From JABDMH01 sp965222645 (GTDB lineage: Bacteria; Bacteroidota; Bacteroidia; Chitinophagales; Saprospiraceae), in NCBI GenBank assembly GCA_965222645.1, contig OZ244968.1, forward strand, positions 5,208,001 through 5,272,000: a DNA stretch of 64,000 nucleotides. Reading direction: 5' to 3'. This document shows positions 19,278-28,118 of the stretch, in pieces (the first letter of the stretch is position 1; the number at the start of each line of letters is the position of its first letter). The notes below the pieces were generated by a model. That model was not told the DNA's origin. It searched no databases and saw only the letters and a list, made by a program, of their open reading frames with translations. Position numbers and translations under genes: made by a program.

Positions 19278-20588
19278 TCAGTGCTTTCGCGAGCTGCTTC
19301 TACTCGAACTGCTGCTGCTCCTACTGGGAGATGCAGATGGTCTGGAAGAAGATGAACTCCTACTCGGTGAATAGCTTCTACTCGGGCTACTGGACCTGCT
19401 CGGTGTGTAGCTCCTAGACGGAGAAGAAGACCTGCTTGGAGTATAACTTCTGCTCCTTGTATTATTGCTTCTGCTCGGCGTATAACTTCTGCTCCTTGTT
19501 TTGCTACTTGGAGAATAACTTCTACTTCTTGAGCTATTGCTTCTACTTGGAGAATAACTTCTCGTACGTGAAGAGGAGTTGCTTGGAGAATATCCTCTTG
19601 AGCTGCGTGAGCGTGAAGAAGAAGGAGCAACCCTTTGAGTACTTCGAGACGAATTAGGCGAAATAGCCCTGTTGGTATTGCTTCGAGTGGGTCGATACGT
19701 CTTCGTCGAAGGTGCCACCGGACGCCTTGTTGCCGTATAGGTCTTTGTACTGCTTTTTGTCCTCTTTCCACTTACCGAACTAGGCGTCCTATATGTCTTC
19801 CTGGATCCGGGATTGTTGATCTTTATATCGCCATTGCGGCTGCTTCGTGGATTTATCAGCCTGGCATCTTTGGTCTTGAGACCGTTGTTCACTGCCTTTG
19901 TTCTCACCGGTGTTCTCGGCGAGGCGTTTACTGCACCCGCTCTCCGAGCGCCGTAGTATGTGCCTCTATTCGTATTGCCAAATACTGGCTGCAAGCGGTC
20001 ATATCCATTGCCATAACCTCTGCTGTATCCGTAATAATTGTTGACATTGTAATAATTGCCATACCCCAGGCCTCTACCATAGCCATAACTATATGGACTA
20101 CCGAAATAGCATGCTAAATAGCTGGATCGTCTGCTACCCCAATAAAACGGATCGTAGAAAAACGGATCGTTATAGAAGCTATTGTAACCATAATACCTGT
20201 TAAAAGCGCTATAGCGGTTAAATCGATATCTATTCCAGCGGTTCCATGGACTTCCTATGGACAGGTACAAGCCCGAACCATAGTAAAATGGATCATAGAA
20301 AAACGGATCGTAAAATCCTGCCGAGAAACGGAAAGGACGATTGAACCTTCGAATACGGGAGGAGTAATAAAAATCCTCATCGTTGTCATAGTCATAATAA
20401 TCGTACTCATCGTCGTCGTAATAGTAGTTTTCAGTGACATAAGTATCACCCTCTTCCTCATAAGAGTCTACATAATACTCGTCAGAATCAGGATCAAAAT
20501 AGATGTCGTCAAACTGTGCCCAAGCGGTGAGCGACATGGCCCAAGCCAGAACAAACAGTGAACCAATTTTAAAAACGTACTTTTTCAT
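19278..20588 (-). CDS. Secreted low-complexity protein: acidic Tyr-rich, aromatic, and Ser/Arg-rich blocks
   Basis: 436 residues with no recognised family. A signal peptide (MKKYVFKIGSLFVLAWAMS ... AWA) is followed by three compositionally distinct blocks. Residues about 25-75 are acidic and Tyr-rich (YYYDDDEYDYYDYDNDED). About 76-210 is rich in Tyr/Phe/Asn/Gly/Arg (FYDPFFYDPFYYGSG, RGLGYGNYYNVNNYYGYSRG). About 215-436 is strongly basic and built from short Ser-Arg-Tyr-Thr/Ser-Pro repeats (SRSYTPSRSSSPSRSYTPSR) ending in a Ser/Arg run and RKH. It has no predicted membrane segment apart from the signal. It is isolated between the porin gene and divergent proS. Function unknown; envelope or matrix association is only inference. 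Confidence 0.8.
   Translation of the reverse strand: MKKYVFKIGSLFVLAWAMSLTAWAQFDDIYFDPDSDEYYVDSYEEEGDTYVTENYYYDDDEYDYYDYDNDEDFYYSSRIRRFNRPFRFSAGFYDPFFYDPFYYGSGLYLSIGSPWNRWNRYRFNRYSAFNRYYGYNSFYNDPFFYDPFYWGSRRSSYLACYFGSPYSYGYGRGLGYGNYYNVNNYYGYSRGYGNGYDRLQPVFGNTNRGTYYGARRAGAVNASPRTPVRTKAVNNGLKTKDARLINPRSSRNGDIKINNPGSRKTYRTPSSVSGKRTKSSTKTYTATRRPVAPSTKTYRPTRSNTNRAISPNSSRSTQRVAPSSSRSRSSRGYSPSNSSSRTRSYSPSRSNSSRSRSYSPSSKTRSRSYTPSRSNNTRSRSYTPSRSSSPSRSYTPSRSSSPSRSYSPSRSSSSSRPSASPSRSSSSSSRSSSRKH
19290..19640 (-). repeat. Degenerate short tandem repeats coding Ser-Arg-Ser-Tyr-Thr-Pro units
   Basis: Within the 3' third of the low-complexity gene the DNA repeats blocks of about 15-36 bp, for example GGAGTATAACTTCTGCTCCT and close variants, encoding (S/T)-P-S-R-S-x-S-x-S-R-S-Y. 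Copy number may vary between strains by slippage. Confidence 0.7.
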
Positions 20589-20814
20589 GATTGTTGTTTT
20601 ATCCTATAATTACCTTGACGCTCTTTGACCTCTAATTTATTACTTTTGGGCCTTATTTCCTGTTAATGAACTTTTAAAGTTTAGAAATAGGCTGTTAAAA
20701 GGTCGAGATCGTCTACAAAAGTCATCAATAGTAAGACATCTTCGGGGGTTTATTAGTTTCATGTTAACAGTTTTTTAAATGTTTTAGGCAAGGCCTTAGT
20801 AAAGGTGTAACACC

Positions 20815-22281
20815 ATGGCAAAAGAAATCACATCCAGGTCGGAGAATTACTCACAGTGGTACAACGACATCGTCAAGAAGGCTGGTTTGGCTGATCACTC
20901 CGCAGTGCGGGGTTGCATGGTGATCAAACCCTATGGGTATGCCATTTGGGAAAAGATGCAGGCTGAGCTAGATCGCATGTTTAAGGAAACGGGTCATGTG
21001 AATGCTTATTTCCCTTTGTTTATACCAAAAAGCTTTTTGAGCCGGGAAGCGGACCATGTCGAGGGATTCGCCAAGGAATGTGCTGTGGTCACACACTATC
21101 GCCTTATGCAAAGTCCCGATGGGACTGGAGTGGTGGTAGATCCCGATGCAAGGCTGGAGGAGGAGCTTATTGTACGCCCGACTTCAGAAACGATCATTTG
21201 GAATACTTACAAGGACTGGATCAGATCCTACCGGGATCTTCCGTTGCTGATCAATCAATGGGCCAATGTGGTGAGGTGGGAGATGCGTACCCGGCTTTTT
21301 CTCCGTACAGCTGAGTTTCTATGGCAGGAGGGTCACACGGCACACGCTACGGAATCAGAGGCAAGGGCAGAAGCCCTGCAGATGCAGGATATTTATGCCC
21401 GTTTTGCTGAGGAACATATGGCCATGCCAGTCTTACGGGGTACTAAGACAGAAAACGAACGTTTTGCAGGTGCTATAGACACCTACGCCATCGAAGCATT
21501 GATGCAGGATGGGCGGGCATTACAGGCGGGGACGTCACATTTTCTAGGCCAGAATTTTGCCAAGGCATTTGACGTCAAATTTCTTAATGAGAACAATAAG
21601 GAAGAGTATGTCTGGGCAACTTCCTGGGGAGTTTCTACCAGGCTGATGGGCGGATTAATAATGACTCATTCTGATGATGAGGGACTTGTCTTACCTCCAA
21701 AACTTGCTCCGATACAGGTCGTTATTGTACCCATACCAAAACCACATCCCGATATGACATTTGTGGCTGAGGAGCTGAAGGAAGGTCTCAATGCACAAGG
21801 GATCAGTGTCAAGATTGATCTCGATGAAAAAAACAGGCCGGGATACAAATTTGCCGAATACGAGTTGAAGGGTATACCGGTAAGAGTGGGAATCGGTCAC
21901 CGGGATCTGGCAAAGGGTGTTGTGGAAATCGCTCGTCGGGATACAAAGGAAAAGACTTCTGTGACGGTGGAAAGCAGCGTGGATCACATTGCCAGATTGC
22001 TCACCGACATTCAGGAAAATTTGAAGAAGAAGGCCCTCCGGTATCGGGAGGATCATACGGCAAAGGCAGATAGTTGGGAAGAATTTGTCGCATTGTTGGA
22101 TGAAAAAGGAGGATTTGTACTAGCCCACTGGGACGGTACCACCGAGACAGAGCTGAAAATAAAAGCGAAATCAAAGGCGACAATAAGATGCATACCGATG
22201 GAAAATGAAAAAGAGGAGGGAGCTTGTATTCTGAGCGGTAGGCCTTCACAAGGCCGTGTTGTTTTTGCAAGGGCTTACTGA
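20815..22281 (+). CDS. proS: Prolyl-tRNA synthetase, archaeal/eukaryotic-like type
   Basis: 488 residues, the length of the short ProS class that lacks the bacterial editing insertion. It starts AKEITSRSENYSQWYNDIVKKAGLAD, and class II motif 2 appears in INQWANVVRWEMRTRLFLRTAEFLWQEGHTAHA (cut: RWEMRTRLFLRTAEFLWQEG). The HFLGQNFAKAFDVKF segment, the GVSTRLMGGLIMTHSDDEGL motif-3 region (cut: WGVSTRLMGGLIMTHSDD) and the C-terminal anticodon-binding and Cys-containing zinc-like domains follow. It charges tRNA-Pro in the cytoplasm. It is divergent from the Ser/Arg-rich gene, and 226 bp upstream carries no other gene. Confidence 0.97.
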   Translation: MAKEITSRSENYSQWYNDIVKKAGLADHSAVRGCMVIKPYGYAIWEKMQAELDRMFKETGHVNAYFPLFIPKSFLSREADHVEGFAKECAVVTHYRLMQSPDGTGVVVDPDARLEEELIVRPTSETIIWNTYKDWIRSYRDLPLLINQWANVVRWEMRTRLFLRTAEFLWQEGHTAHATESEARAEALQMQDIYARFAEEHMAMPVLRGTKTENERFAGAIDTYAIEALMQDGRALQAGTSHFLGQNFAKAFDVKFLNENNKEEYVWATSWGVSTRLMGGLIMTHSDDEGLVLPPKLAPIQVVIVPIPKPHPDMTFVAEELKEGLNAQGISVKIDLDEKNRPGYKFAEYELKGIPVRVGIGHRDLAKGVVEIARRDTKEKTSVTVESSVDHIARLLTDIQENLKKKALRYREDHTAKADSWEEFVALLDEKGGFVLAHWDGTTETELKIKAKSKATIRCIPMENEKEEGACILSGRPSQGRVVFARAY

Positions 22282-22465
22282 CCACAATGAGATTGAGCCC
22301 GCCGATTCTATAAATTACATTTGCGCTGTTCTCCAAATATGCTCAGCATTTACCCAAATCCATGGTTGTATGCACGAGAGGAGGTCAGAAAACTTTGGAG
22401 CCATTTTGTACATTTGAATATTCTTATATGTATTTTTCGAAATATATTCTAAACCAGTTTCTAAT

Positions 22466-22834
22466 ATGTCATTTGAAATCGAGGGAAGGCTACATCGCAA
22501 GTTTGATACAGAGAGCAAGACGCAGACGTTTCAGGCTAGAGAATTTGTGATTGAAACAAACTCTAACAACTATGTCCAATACATCAAATTTCAGCTCACA
22601 CAGGATCGTTGTGGCATTATTGATTCCTTTGAGGAAGGAGCTCGCATAAAGGTGCACTTTGACTTGCGTGGCCGGGAGTGGAATGACAAGTTTTTTACCA
22701 ATCTAAATGCCTGGAAGATTGAAAAAGCCGGGGAAGACGTAGTTATCGTTCCTCCACCTCCATCCGAAGCATTTCCGGATGTGGCAACCGAACCAGCCTA
22801 CGGCGCTGAAGATGACGATGATTTGCCATTCTAG
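22466..22834 (+). CDS. DUF3127 domain-containing protein
   Basis: 122 residues. The whole protein matches the DUF3127 pattern: SFEIEGRLHRKFDTESKTQTF, then REFVIET and YIKFQLTQDRCGIIDSF, and GREWNDKFFTNLNAWKIEK, ending in an acidic tail DDDDLPF. The fold and the acidic DxDLPF tail are reminiscent of single-stranded-DNA-binding (SSB-like OB) proteins, but that is inference from pattern. Two TACATTTG boxes lie upstream (22316-22323 and 22409-22416); the second is a candidate -7 element. Confidence 0.88.
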   Translation: MSFEIEGRLHRKFDTESKTQTFQAREFVIETNSNNYVQYIKFQLTQDRCGIIDSFEEGARIKVHFDLRGREWNDKFFTNLNAWKIEKAGEDVVIVPPPPSEAFPDVATEPAYGAEDDDDLPF

Positions 22835-22996
22835 TAGAAATGCGTCATTGCATTTGTTATGACTGCGTTTCTGTACACCGTCTGGAACCAACAATCTTGA
22901 AGATTCTTGTCGTAATATCTGGTCGGTTCGTTAGAGTTTGGATGAGAGTCGGTCATGTATTCAAACTTTTCACCCGGACTTTGCATTACTATTAAT

Positions 22997-23539
22997 ATGC
23001 GCAATTGGATCGTACTACTTTTTCTATGTGGCTCGCTGAACACTCAGGCACAGTTTCTTGCAGGCCTGTCTACACGTTGGGATGATTCTTTTGCCGAATG
23101 GGTTATCTATACGGAAGATGAAACGCTGGAAGGTGAGATCACTATGAAATGGCCCTTGCGCGGTGACTGGTCTCAGTGGAATTTCAGACTAGGCGAATTG
23201 AGTGGGACCATCCAGCAGAAGCGGAAGGATGATCCAAACCTGTGGGAACTGCGGTCTGACAATGAGGTCATTACGATCAAGACAGTCTGGCGAGATGACT
23301 GGCGGCAGTGGGAAGTGAAGAACGGTGCGTTAAGGCTTGATGTCAAAAGTAAGTGGGCCAATATTTTAGAGGAGTGGTCTGCAGAGCACACTCAAATGGG
23401 TGCGGTGCAGATCTATACGTCATGGGAAGGAGACCTACGCGATTGGGTTGTAGAGGATGATTTTGGCGAGCAAGTCTCTCTTCCTACAAAAATTGCCTTG
23501 GCCTTTATTCCGGTATTTTATTCTACTCCCAAATTCTAG
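22997..23539 (+). CDS. Secreted protein with Trp-centred repeats, unknown function
   Basis: 180 residues from ATG 22997 (a longer frame from 22955 lacks a signal). The signal peptide MRNWIVLLFLCGSLNTQAQ is followed by about five or six degenerate repeats of 20-30 residues, each with a W(x2-5)D/E-W-type core: RWDDSFAEWVIY, KWPLRGDWSQWNF, VWRDDWRQWEVK, KWANILEEWSAEH, SWEGDLRDWVVED. The Trp spacing suggests a repeat beta-sheet structure. It has no known catalytic motif. I do not recognise a named family. It follows the DUF3127 gene with 162 bp between. Confidence 0.72.
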   Translation: MRNWIVLLFLCGSLNTQAQFLAGLSTRWDDSFAEWVIYTEDETLEGEITMKWPLRGDWSQWNFRLGELSGTIQQKRKDDPNLWELRSDNEVITIKTVWRDDWRQWEVKNGALRLDVKSKWANILEEWSAEHTQMGAVQIYTSWEGDLRDWVVEDDFGEQVSLPTKIALAFIPVFYSTPKF

Positions 23540-23566
23540 CAGATCTATCAATTCCTCCTTTCCGGT

Positions 23567-24034
23567 TTATTCATCCAATATCTGTGCCGTGTGATCTTTC
23601 GTTTTCACTTTTTCAATGATCTTGGTTATGACTCCCCTCTCAATAACAAAGGTATTTCGCAGTATACCGTTATAGATTCGGCCCATAAATTTCTTCGGTC
23701 CCCATACGCCAAATGCCTTGAGCATCTGGTGGTCCGTATCGGCTAGCAATGGAAAAGGTAAATCGTATTTTTCTTTAAAACCCTGATGCCTTTTTTGAGA
23801 ATCAGCGCTAACGCCCAAAATCTTATATCCATCTTTTTTTAGACTTGTATAATTGTCTCTCAAATTGCAAGCTTCAGCAGTGCATCCGGGAGTGTTGTCT
23901 TTGGGATAAGAGAATATTATTAGTTTATCATTTTTATAGTCTGACAAGCTATGGACAATACCGTCTTGATCTTCACAAGAGAAGGACGGAGCTTTATCAC
24001 CGACCGACAAATGCGTTTTTTGTAGTTCAGCCAT
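23567..24034 (-). CDS. bcp: Thioredoxin-dependent peroxiredoxin, BCP type
   Basis: 155 residues from ATG 24034. Translation from the longer frame (24082) adds a hydrophobic stretch unlike the family. The peroxidatic Cys is in PKDNTPGCTAEACNLRDNY, with the second Cys five residues later as in many BCP/PrxQ proteins. The FKEKYDLPFPLLADTD and AFGVWGPKKFMGR segments are also standard. It reduces hydroperoxides with thioredoxin in the cytoplasm. A good promoter lies just upstream (24064-24094). Confidence 0.94.
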   Translation of the reverse strand: MAELQKTHLSVGDKAPSFSCEDQDGIVHSLSDYKNDKLIIFSYPKDNTPGCTAEACNLRDNYTSLKKDGYKILGVSADSQKRHQGFKEKYDLPFPLLADTDHQMLKAFGVWGPKKFMGRIYNGILRNTFVIERGVITKIIEKVKTKDHTAQILDE

Positions 24035-24063
24035 TTTAATTATTCTATTCCAATTTATAAAGT

Positions 24064-24094
24064 CAAAAATAAATATAAACACAATTAATTCAAA
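24064..24094 (-). promoter_or_regulatory. Bacteroidota-type promoter of bcp
   Basis: On the minus strand TTTG (24091-24094), a 19-nt spacer and TATTTTTG (24064-24071) match the Bacteroidota -33/-7 consensus TTTG and TAnnTTTG. The box is 29 nt before the chosen bcp start, which supports that start. Confidence 0.6.
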
Positions 24095-24159
24095 AAGATT
24101 CGTACTATTTTACGACGTTCGAATCTTGACGAAGTGTGTTGTGTAATTCAGCAATTGAG

Positions 24160-25833
24160 TCAAAAAATAAACCGGGATATATAGTCCTTTTTGTTTCCAA
24201 CAGCATCAGTCACTTCGAGTTTAAAATGATGAGGACCCCCGGCCCATTCTTTATTACTTATATTGCAGTGTATACGCTTGCTCTTTAGGTCATAGTCGGC
24301 GAGTAACCATTTGCCATTTAATGTTGCCCTGTATTTCAATCCTCCCTGGTGATCAATGTTATCGTCAATTCTAAAAACAAAGATTTTTCCATCTGATGTA
24401 TTGCGATTTGACAAGAGCTGGATATCCGGTGATATGGTGTCTATAATTATTTTAAAATCACCTAATTTTCCCGTCCGGGCAGATAGCCAGCCGCCATCCC
24501 ATTTGCTTGCTAGACCTGTGATATTTTCTCTTCTGTCAATAGAGGCTATAAGCATTTTTTCCGGAGTTATTTGCTTCTTATTTACTGGATTGATCTTGAT
24601 CGTTACATCCTCTTTTAAAGGAACAACATTCTCATGCACATGGTAAATCCTTTCTTCATTGTTATTCATCGAGCTGTAGATGTCAAAGAAACCATCTTCA
24701 TAAAGAGCGTCTTCCGGAAAATAAATATTTAAATCCCGAATTTCAATATTTGCTTCCCATCCGCATTTTATATAATGCGAATATTTTTTATCCCGCTCTG
24801 GGATTTTTCCACTACTCCTTATCCATAAGGAAACTGTTTTCTTATTTCCTCCTATGTCCTTTACAGTGATATCGATTTTCTGTGCCCTATTACTACTAAC
24901 ATGGATAACTCCAAAACATTCTTTGTTGTATATTTCTAATTCGTTCGACGGATGTCGATAGCATTTATGGATTTTTCTGTTGGTGAGTATGTCAGCGCGG
25001 TAATCAATATGTGCATAATAATCCCGGGATGTATAAGTGGCAATAGAATCCAGAGAAAAGTTATAATTTAACTTTTTGTCACATTCTATGGTAATCCCAT
25101 AAATCCCGTTTTTATTTCTACCCCCATTAAAAGGATCATGCGTCACTACACCGATTCCCAAATTAGGCGCATCAACCAGGAATGTATCTCGTCCGGAAAG
25201 TTGCGAGATTGCAATTTTTTTTTCAGCGAAATTATCCAGATTCTCATCGAGAGAATACAGTACAATTTGATTTATTACTGGATTTACATTATCGGCAATA
25301 TCCAGATAATGCAGGGGGTTTATCGTCCTTTCTGTCTTAGAATTTCTCAGTTCAAAATGCAGATGTGTGCCAAAGGAGTAGCCGGTAGAACCCATCCTCC
25401 CGATCATTTCTCCCTTCTTTACAGGAAATTGCTCTTTACCGGGAAAATCCGTGATTTCAAAACTTTCTCTTGAACGTTGCAATTTGCGGATATAAACTTC
25501 TACATTATCGGTAAAACCCTGCAAATGTGCGTATACCGATGTGATGCCGTTGGGATGATTTATGTAGAGTGCATGGCCAAAGCTTCCAGCGGAAATCCTT
25601 ACTCTGCAGATATAACCATCATCCACTGCATAGATGGGATCGCCCCAGGCCCCACTCTTGGATTTGAGATCGATACCCCCATGAAAGTGATTTCCGCGAA
25701 GTTCTGCAAAAGTGCCGGATAACTTCATTGGCAGATCCACGGGAGGGTGGATGGTCCAATCTCCAAGGGCCAATTGGCCGCTAGTAGAAGTAGCCAGGCA
25801 GAAGAAGAGAAGAAGAAACCCGGGACGAATCAT
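24160..25833 (-). CDS. M23 family metallopeptidase (LytM-type) with C-terminal extension
   Basis: 557 residues with a signal peptide (LLLFFCLATSTSGQ). The LytM domain covers about residues 35-180: NHFHGGIDLKSKSGAWGDPIYAV carries the first His and Asp zinc ligands (HFHGGIDLKS), and GYSFGTHLHFELRNS carries HLHFE with the remaining ligands. The 370-residue C-terminal part is Ig-like beta sequence without a recognised name. It probably cleaves peptidoglycan or a periplasmic protein. Its start overlaps the meaB stop by 4 bp (ATGA), so the two are translationally coupled, which is an odd pairing. Confidence 0.92.
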   Translation of the reverse strand: MIRPGFLLLFFCLATSTSGQLALGDWTIHPPVDLPMKLSGTFAELRGNHFHGGIDLKSKSGAWGDPIYAVDDGYICRVRISAGSFGHALYINHPNGITSVYAHLQGFTDNVEVYIRKLQRSRESFEITDFPGKEQFPVKKGEMIGRMGSTGYSFGTHLHFELRNSKTERTINPLHYLDIADNVNPVINQIVLYSLDENLDNFAEKKIAISQLSGRDTFLVDAPNLGIGVVTHDPFNGGRNKNGIYGITIECDKKLNYNFSLDSIATYTSRDYYAHIDYRADILTNRKIHKCYRHPSNELEIYNKECFGVIHVSSNRAQKIDITVKDIGGNKKTVSLWIRSSGKIPERDKKYSHYIKCGWEANIEIRDLNIYFPEDALYEDGFFDIYSSMNNNEERIYHVHENVVPLKEDVTIKINPVNKKQITPEKMLIASIDRRENITGLASKWDGGWLSARTGKLGDFKIIIDTISPDIQLLSNRNTSDGKIFVFRIDDNIDHQGGLKYRATLNGKWLLADYDLKSKRIHCNISNKEWAGGPHHFKLEVTDAVGNKKDYISRFIF

Positions 25834-26759
25834 CGATCCTCTAAATTTTGGATGAACGAAATTGCTTCCGTGTAATGCAATTCTCCCTTGAGAATTCTTT
25901 CCTGAAATTCTTCAAGTCGGCCTTCAATCCGTGTCATCAATTTCTGGAACAAATCGGCACTCGCCATTTTTCGGAACCAAAAGATTTCCCGCTCTTTCCT
26001 AAGTTCTTCCAGATCGATCAATTTCCTAATCTCTTCGATACGCTCCCAAATAGCTGCTAATCCTTTCTTCTCCAGAGCAGAGCAGAGTAAGACCCGATTA
26101 TTTTCAAATACGAACTGAAATGCACTTTTTGTCGACTCGGCATTTACTTTTTGATTTCCATCCCATTTATTAACGACCAGTAAGTCTGCCACTTCCATGA
26201 TACCTCGCTTCATGCCTTGAAGTTGATCACCTGCTGAGGGTTGGAGTAAAACCACAAAAATATCACATAGATATTCAGCTTCGGTTTCCGCCTGCCCTAC
26301 TCCAATCGTCTCCACAAAAATAATATCAAAGCCCGCTGCTTCGCACAATAAAGATGCTTCATATGATGCATCATTCAAGCCACCGAGCAATCCCGAATTA
26401 GGTGAAGGCCGGATGAATGCATTTTTATTTTTAGACAGGTGTATCATCCTTGTCTTATCCCCCAAAATACTTCCACCCGTCTTTATGCTCGAGGGGTCAG
26501 TGGCAAGAACCGCAATTTTATGACCTAACGCAATCAAGTATTCACCCAATGCATCGATAAAGGTACTTTTACCGACCCCGGGTGCTCCGGTGATGGCAAT
26601 ACGCAAAGCCTTTCTCGATTGTGCCAGCTTACGGATTACTCCGGCTGCCCGATCTCTATCCACAGGCAGGTCGCTCTCCGCCATAGTAATCATCTTTGCC
26701 AGGGCAATTCGATCACTTTTCCTGATGCAATCAACCATTCGTTTTTCAGACCACGCCAA
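25830..26759 (-). CDS. meaB: Methylmalonyl-CoA mutase-associated GTPase MeaB
   Basis: 309 residues of the ArgK/MeaB G3E GTPase family. The P-loop is ITGAPGVGKSTFIDALG, then LATDPSS..TGGSILGDKTRM, the ETIGVGQAE switch, and the NKWD motif (VVNKWDGN) for guanine binding. It guards the B12 enzyme methylmalonyl-CoA mutase by gating cofactor loading and release. The mutA-like gene lies 269 bp upstream on the same strand. A TATATTTG element on the minus strand at 26778-26785 may be its own promoter. Confidence 0.95.
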   Translation of the reverse strand: MAWSEKRMVDCIRKSDRIALAKMITMAESDLPVDRDRAAGVIRKLAQSRKALRIAITGAPGVGKSTFIDALGEYLIALGHKIAVLATDPSSIKTGGSILGDKTRMIHLSKNKNAFIRPSPNSGLLGGLNDASYEASLLCEAAGFDIIFVETIGVGQAETEAEYLCDIFVVLLQPSAGDQLQGMKRGIMEVADLLVVNKWDGNQKVNAESTKSAFQFVFENNRVLLCSALEKKGLAAIWERIEEIRKLIDLEELRKEREIFWFRKMASADLFQKLMTRIEGRLEEFQERILKGELHYTEAISFIQNLEDR

Positions 26760-27028
26760 ATGTTAAGGATTTTAACTCAAATATATTAGTTATTTTAAAT
26801 AATTGTAATGATCTGTATAATAGCAACTTAATAATAAAAGATTTTAACAATGGTATTCAAAAACTCTGCGAGGGTTAATTATTTTATAAAAGGGCTTCCC
26901 CATTCCCAGCAGTACAATGGCCATTAAAAATAAATGATATCTTTTGGTCGATTCATTTTAAACCTTTTGAAAAGGAAGGGGGAGTGGCCGTTCTCAAGAT
27001 TTCTAAGTAACTGTGATTTCTTGATGCT

Positions 27029-28030
27029 CTAAGAAGCCATTCCCCCTATTTCTTTCCAGACCTCAGTTGCCAGTTTATCGCGAATGGCTTCGATCACATG
27101 ACTTCCCATGAGGGCGTCGAAAGGATGTGTCCATTGTGATTCATTTTTTAAAATCTGCGGAATGTTTCTGCTCAGTCTCACAAATTCAGACTGTGGCGGC
27201 AAAGCCTGAGGTAATCCAAAACACAAGACATCTGCACCTCCATTTATCCCTGCCATTGTTTTGACAGTGTGACCGATTAAATTATTGTATTCATCCAGGT
27301 GTTCATCATATTCCATGAGACAATGGATACCTGGAATCACCCTTTGGTCCAATCCAAAGGCATTCCAGATATTGTTTATCAGAAGTCGACAGGCTCGTAA
27401 TTTGCCAATCTCCGTAAGATATCGATGCCCGACTTTTGTGTAAACCCTGATTTTTGGGAATGCTAGTTTTTGTTTTTCATCGAGATCAGTGAGGATCTGC
27501 AATAACTGAGAGGTCACTTCCTTTAATTGCCCGAATGGAGATTGCAGGTGGTCAGCTTCTACACAAATCCATTTAGAAAACGGTGGGCTGCTTGCCCATC
27601 CAACATTTCGATCAATTATTTTAACAAATTGAAACTTTTCTAGTGTCTTGAGATCTACCTTAGAAATATCTGTCTGAGATATTCTCAGCGAGAATTCATT
27701 TCTTCCAGCGATCCAGTCCGGAATATCTTTGGCATAAGGAATCATTAATGACTGTATACCACACTGAGACAATGCCGCAACATCCTTTTCCGATGGCAAG
27801 CAATACCATTCTTCAGACACGCTCCAGGATCTCTTTTGGAATTTCGGTACGAGATCGCGTTTTGTGCGGAGGGGGATCGGATCGAGGTAGATCCCTTCTC
27901 CGAGATCAAAACGAAGATCCTTGCTGGTTTTCACCGAACTCATTTCCCGAATCGCTTTTTCGCGCCACTCTGATACAGAAAGTGATTTGAAAATCTCGCT
28001 TAGACTTTCGAAGGTCTTTTCTTCTGTCAT
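27029..28030 (-). CDS. mutA: Methylmalonyl-CoA mutase small-subunit-like protein, short
   Basis: 333 residues from ATG 28030; a GTG at 28069 would add 13. Family marks are SVSEWREKAIREM at the N-terminus, the TIM-barrel segment LTEIGKLRACRLLINNIW, and GINGGADVLCFGLPQALPP near the end. The protein stops at EIGGMAS, where family members normally continue for about 80 or more residues, so it lacks the C-terminal region. Only the small subunit is present here; no large B12-binding subunit gene follows, although meaB does. Function in propionate/methylmalonyl-CoA metabolism is inferred from the family. Confidence 0.8.
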   Translation of the reverse strand: MTEEKTFESLSEIFKSLSVSEWREKAIREMSSVKTSKDLRFDLGEGIYLDPIPLRTKRDLVPKFQKRSWSVSEEWYCLPSEKDVAALSQCGIQSLMIPYAKDIPDWIAGRNEFSLRISQTDISKVDLKTLEKFQFVKIIDRNVGWASSPPFSKWICVEADHLQSPFGQLKEVTSQLLQILTDLDEKQKLAFPKIRVYTKVGHRYLTEIGKLRACRLLINNIWNAFGLDQRVIPGIHCLMEYDEHLDEYNNLIGHTVKTMAGINGGADVLCFGLPQALPPQSEFVRLSRNIPQILKNESQWTHPFDALMGSHVIEAIRDKLATEVWKEIGGMAS

Positions 28031-28087
28031 AGCAGGGAATGATAGGACATTGTCGGGTAAATCTATCACAAATGTGGCAGATAAACC

Positions 28088-28114
28088 TTTTGAATCTAAA
28101 AACGTTTATCTTTG
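28088..28114 (+). promoter_or_regulatory. Probable promoter of the isc cluster
   Basis: TATCTTTG at 28107-28114 matches the Bacteroidota -7 box. TTTTG at 28088-28092 could be the -33 element, but the 14-nt spacing is shorter than usual. The AATCTAA motifs flanking the -7 box suggest regulation. Confidence 0.5.
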
Positions 28115-28118
28115 TACC

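Noticed and set aside
19199..19771. 190-aa minus-strand ORF overlapping the Ser/Arg-rich gene
   Set aside because: It is the shifted frame of a low-complexity repeat; its Leu/Glu/Ala/Val repeats mirror the SRSYTPSR repeat. The long ORF with signal peptide explains the DNA.
19635..20117. 160-aa plus-strand ORF
   Set aside because: Antisense to the low-complexity secreted protein; open only because of repeat composition.
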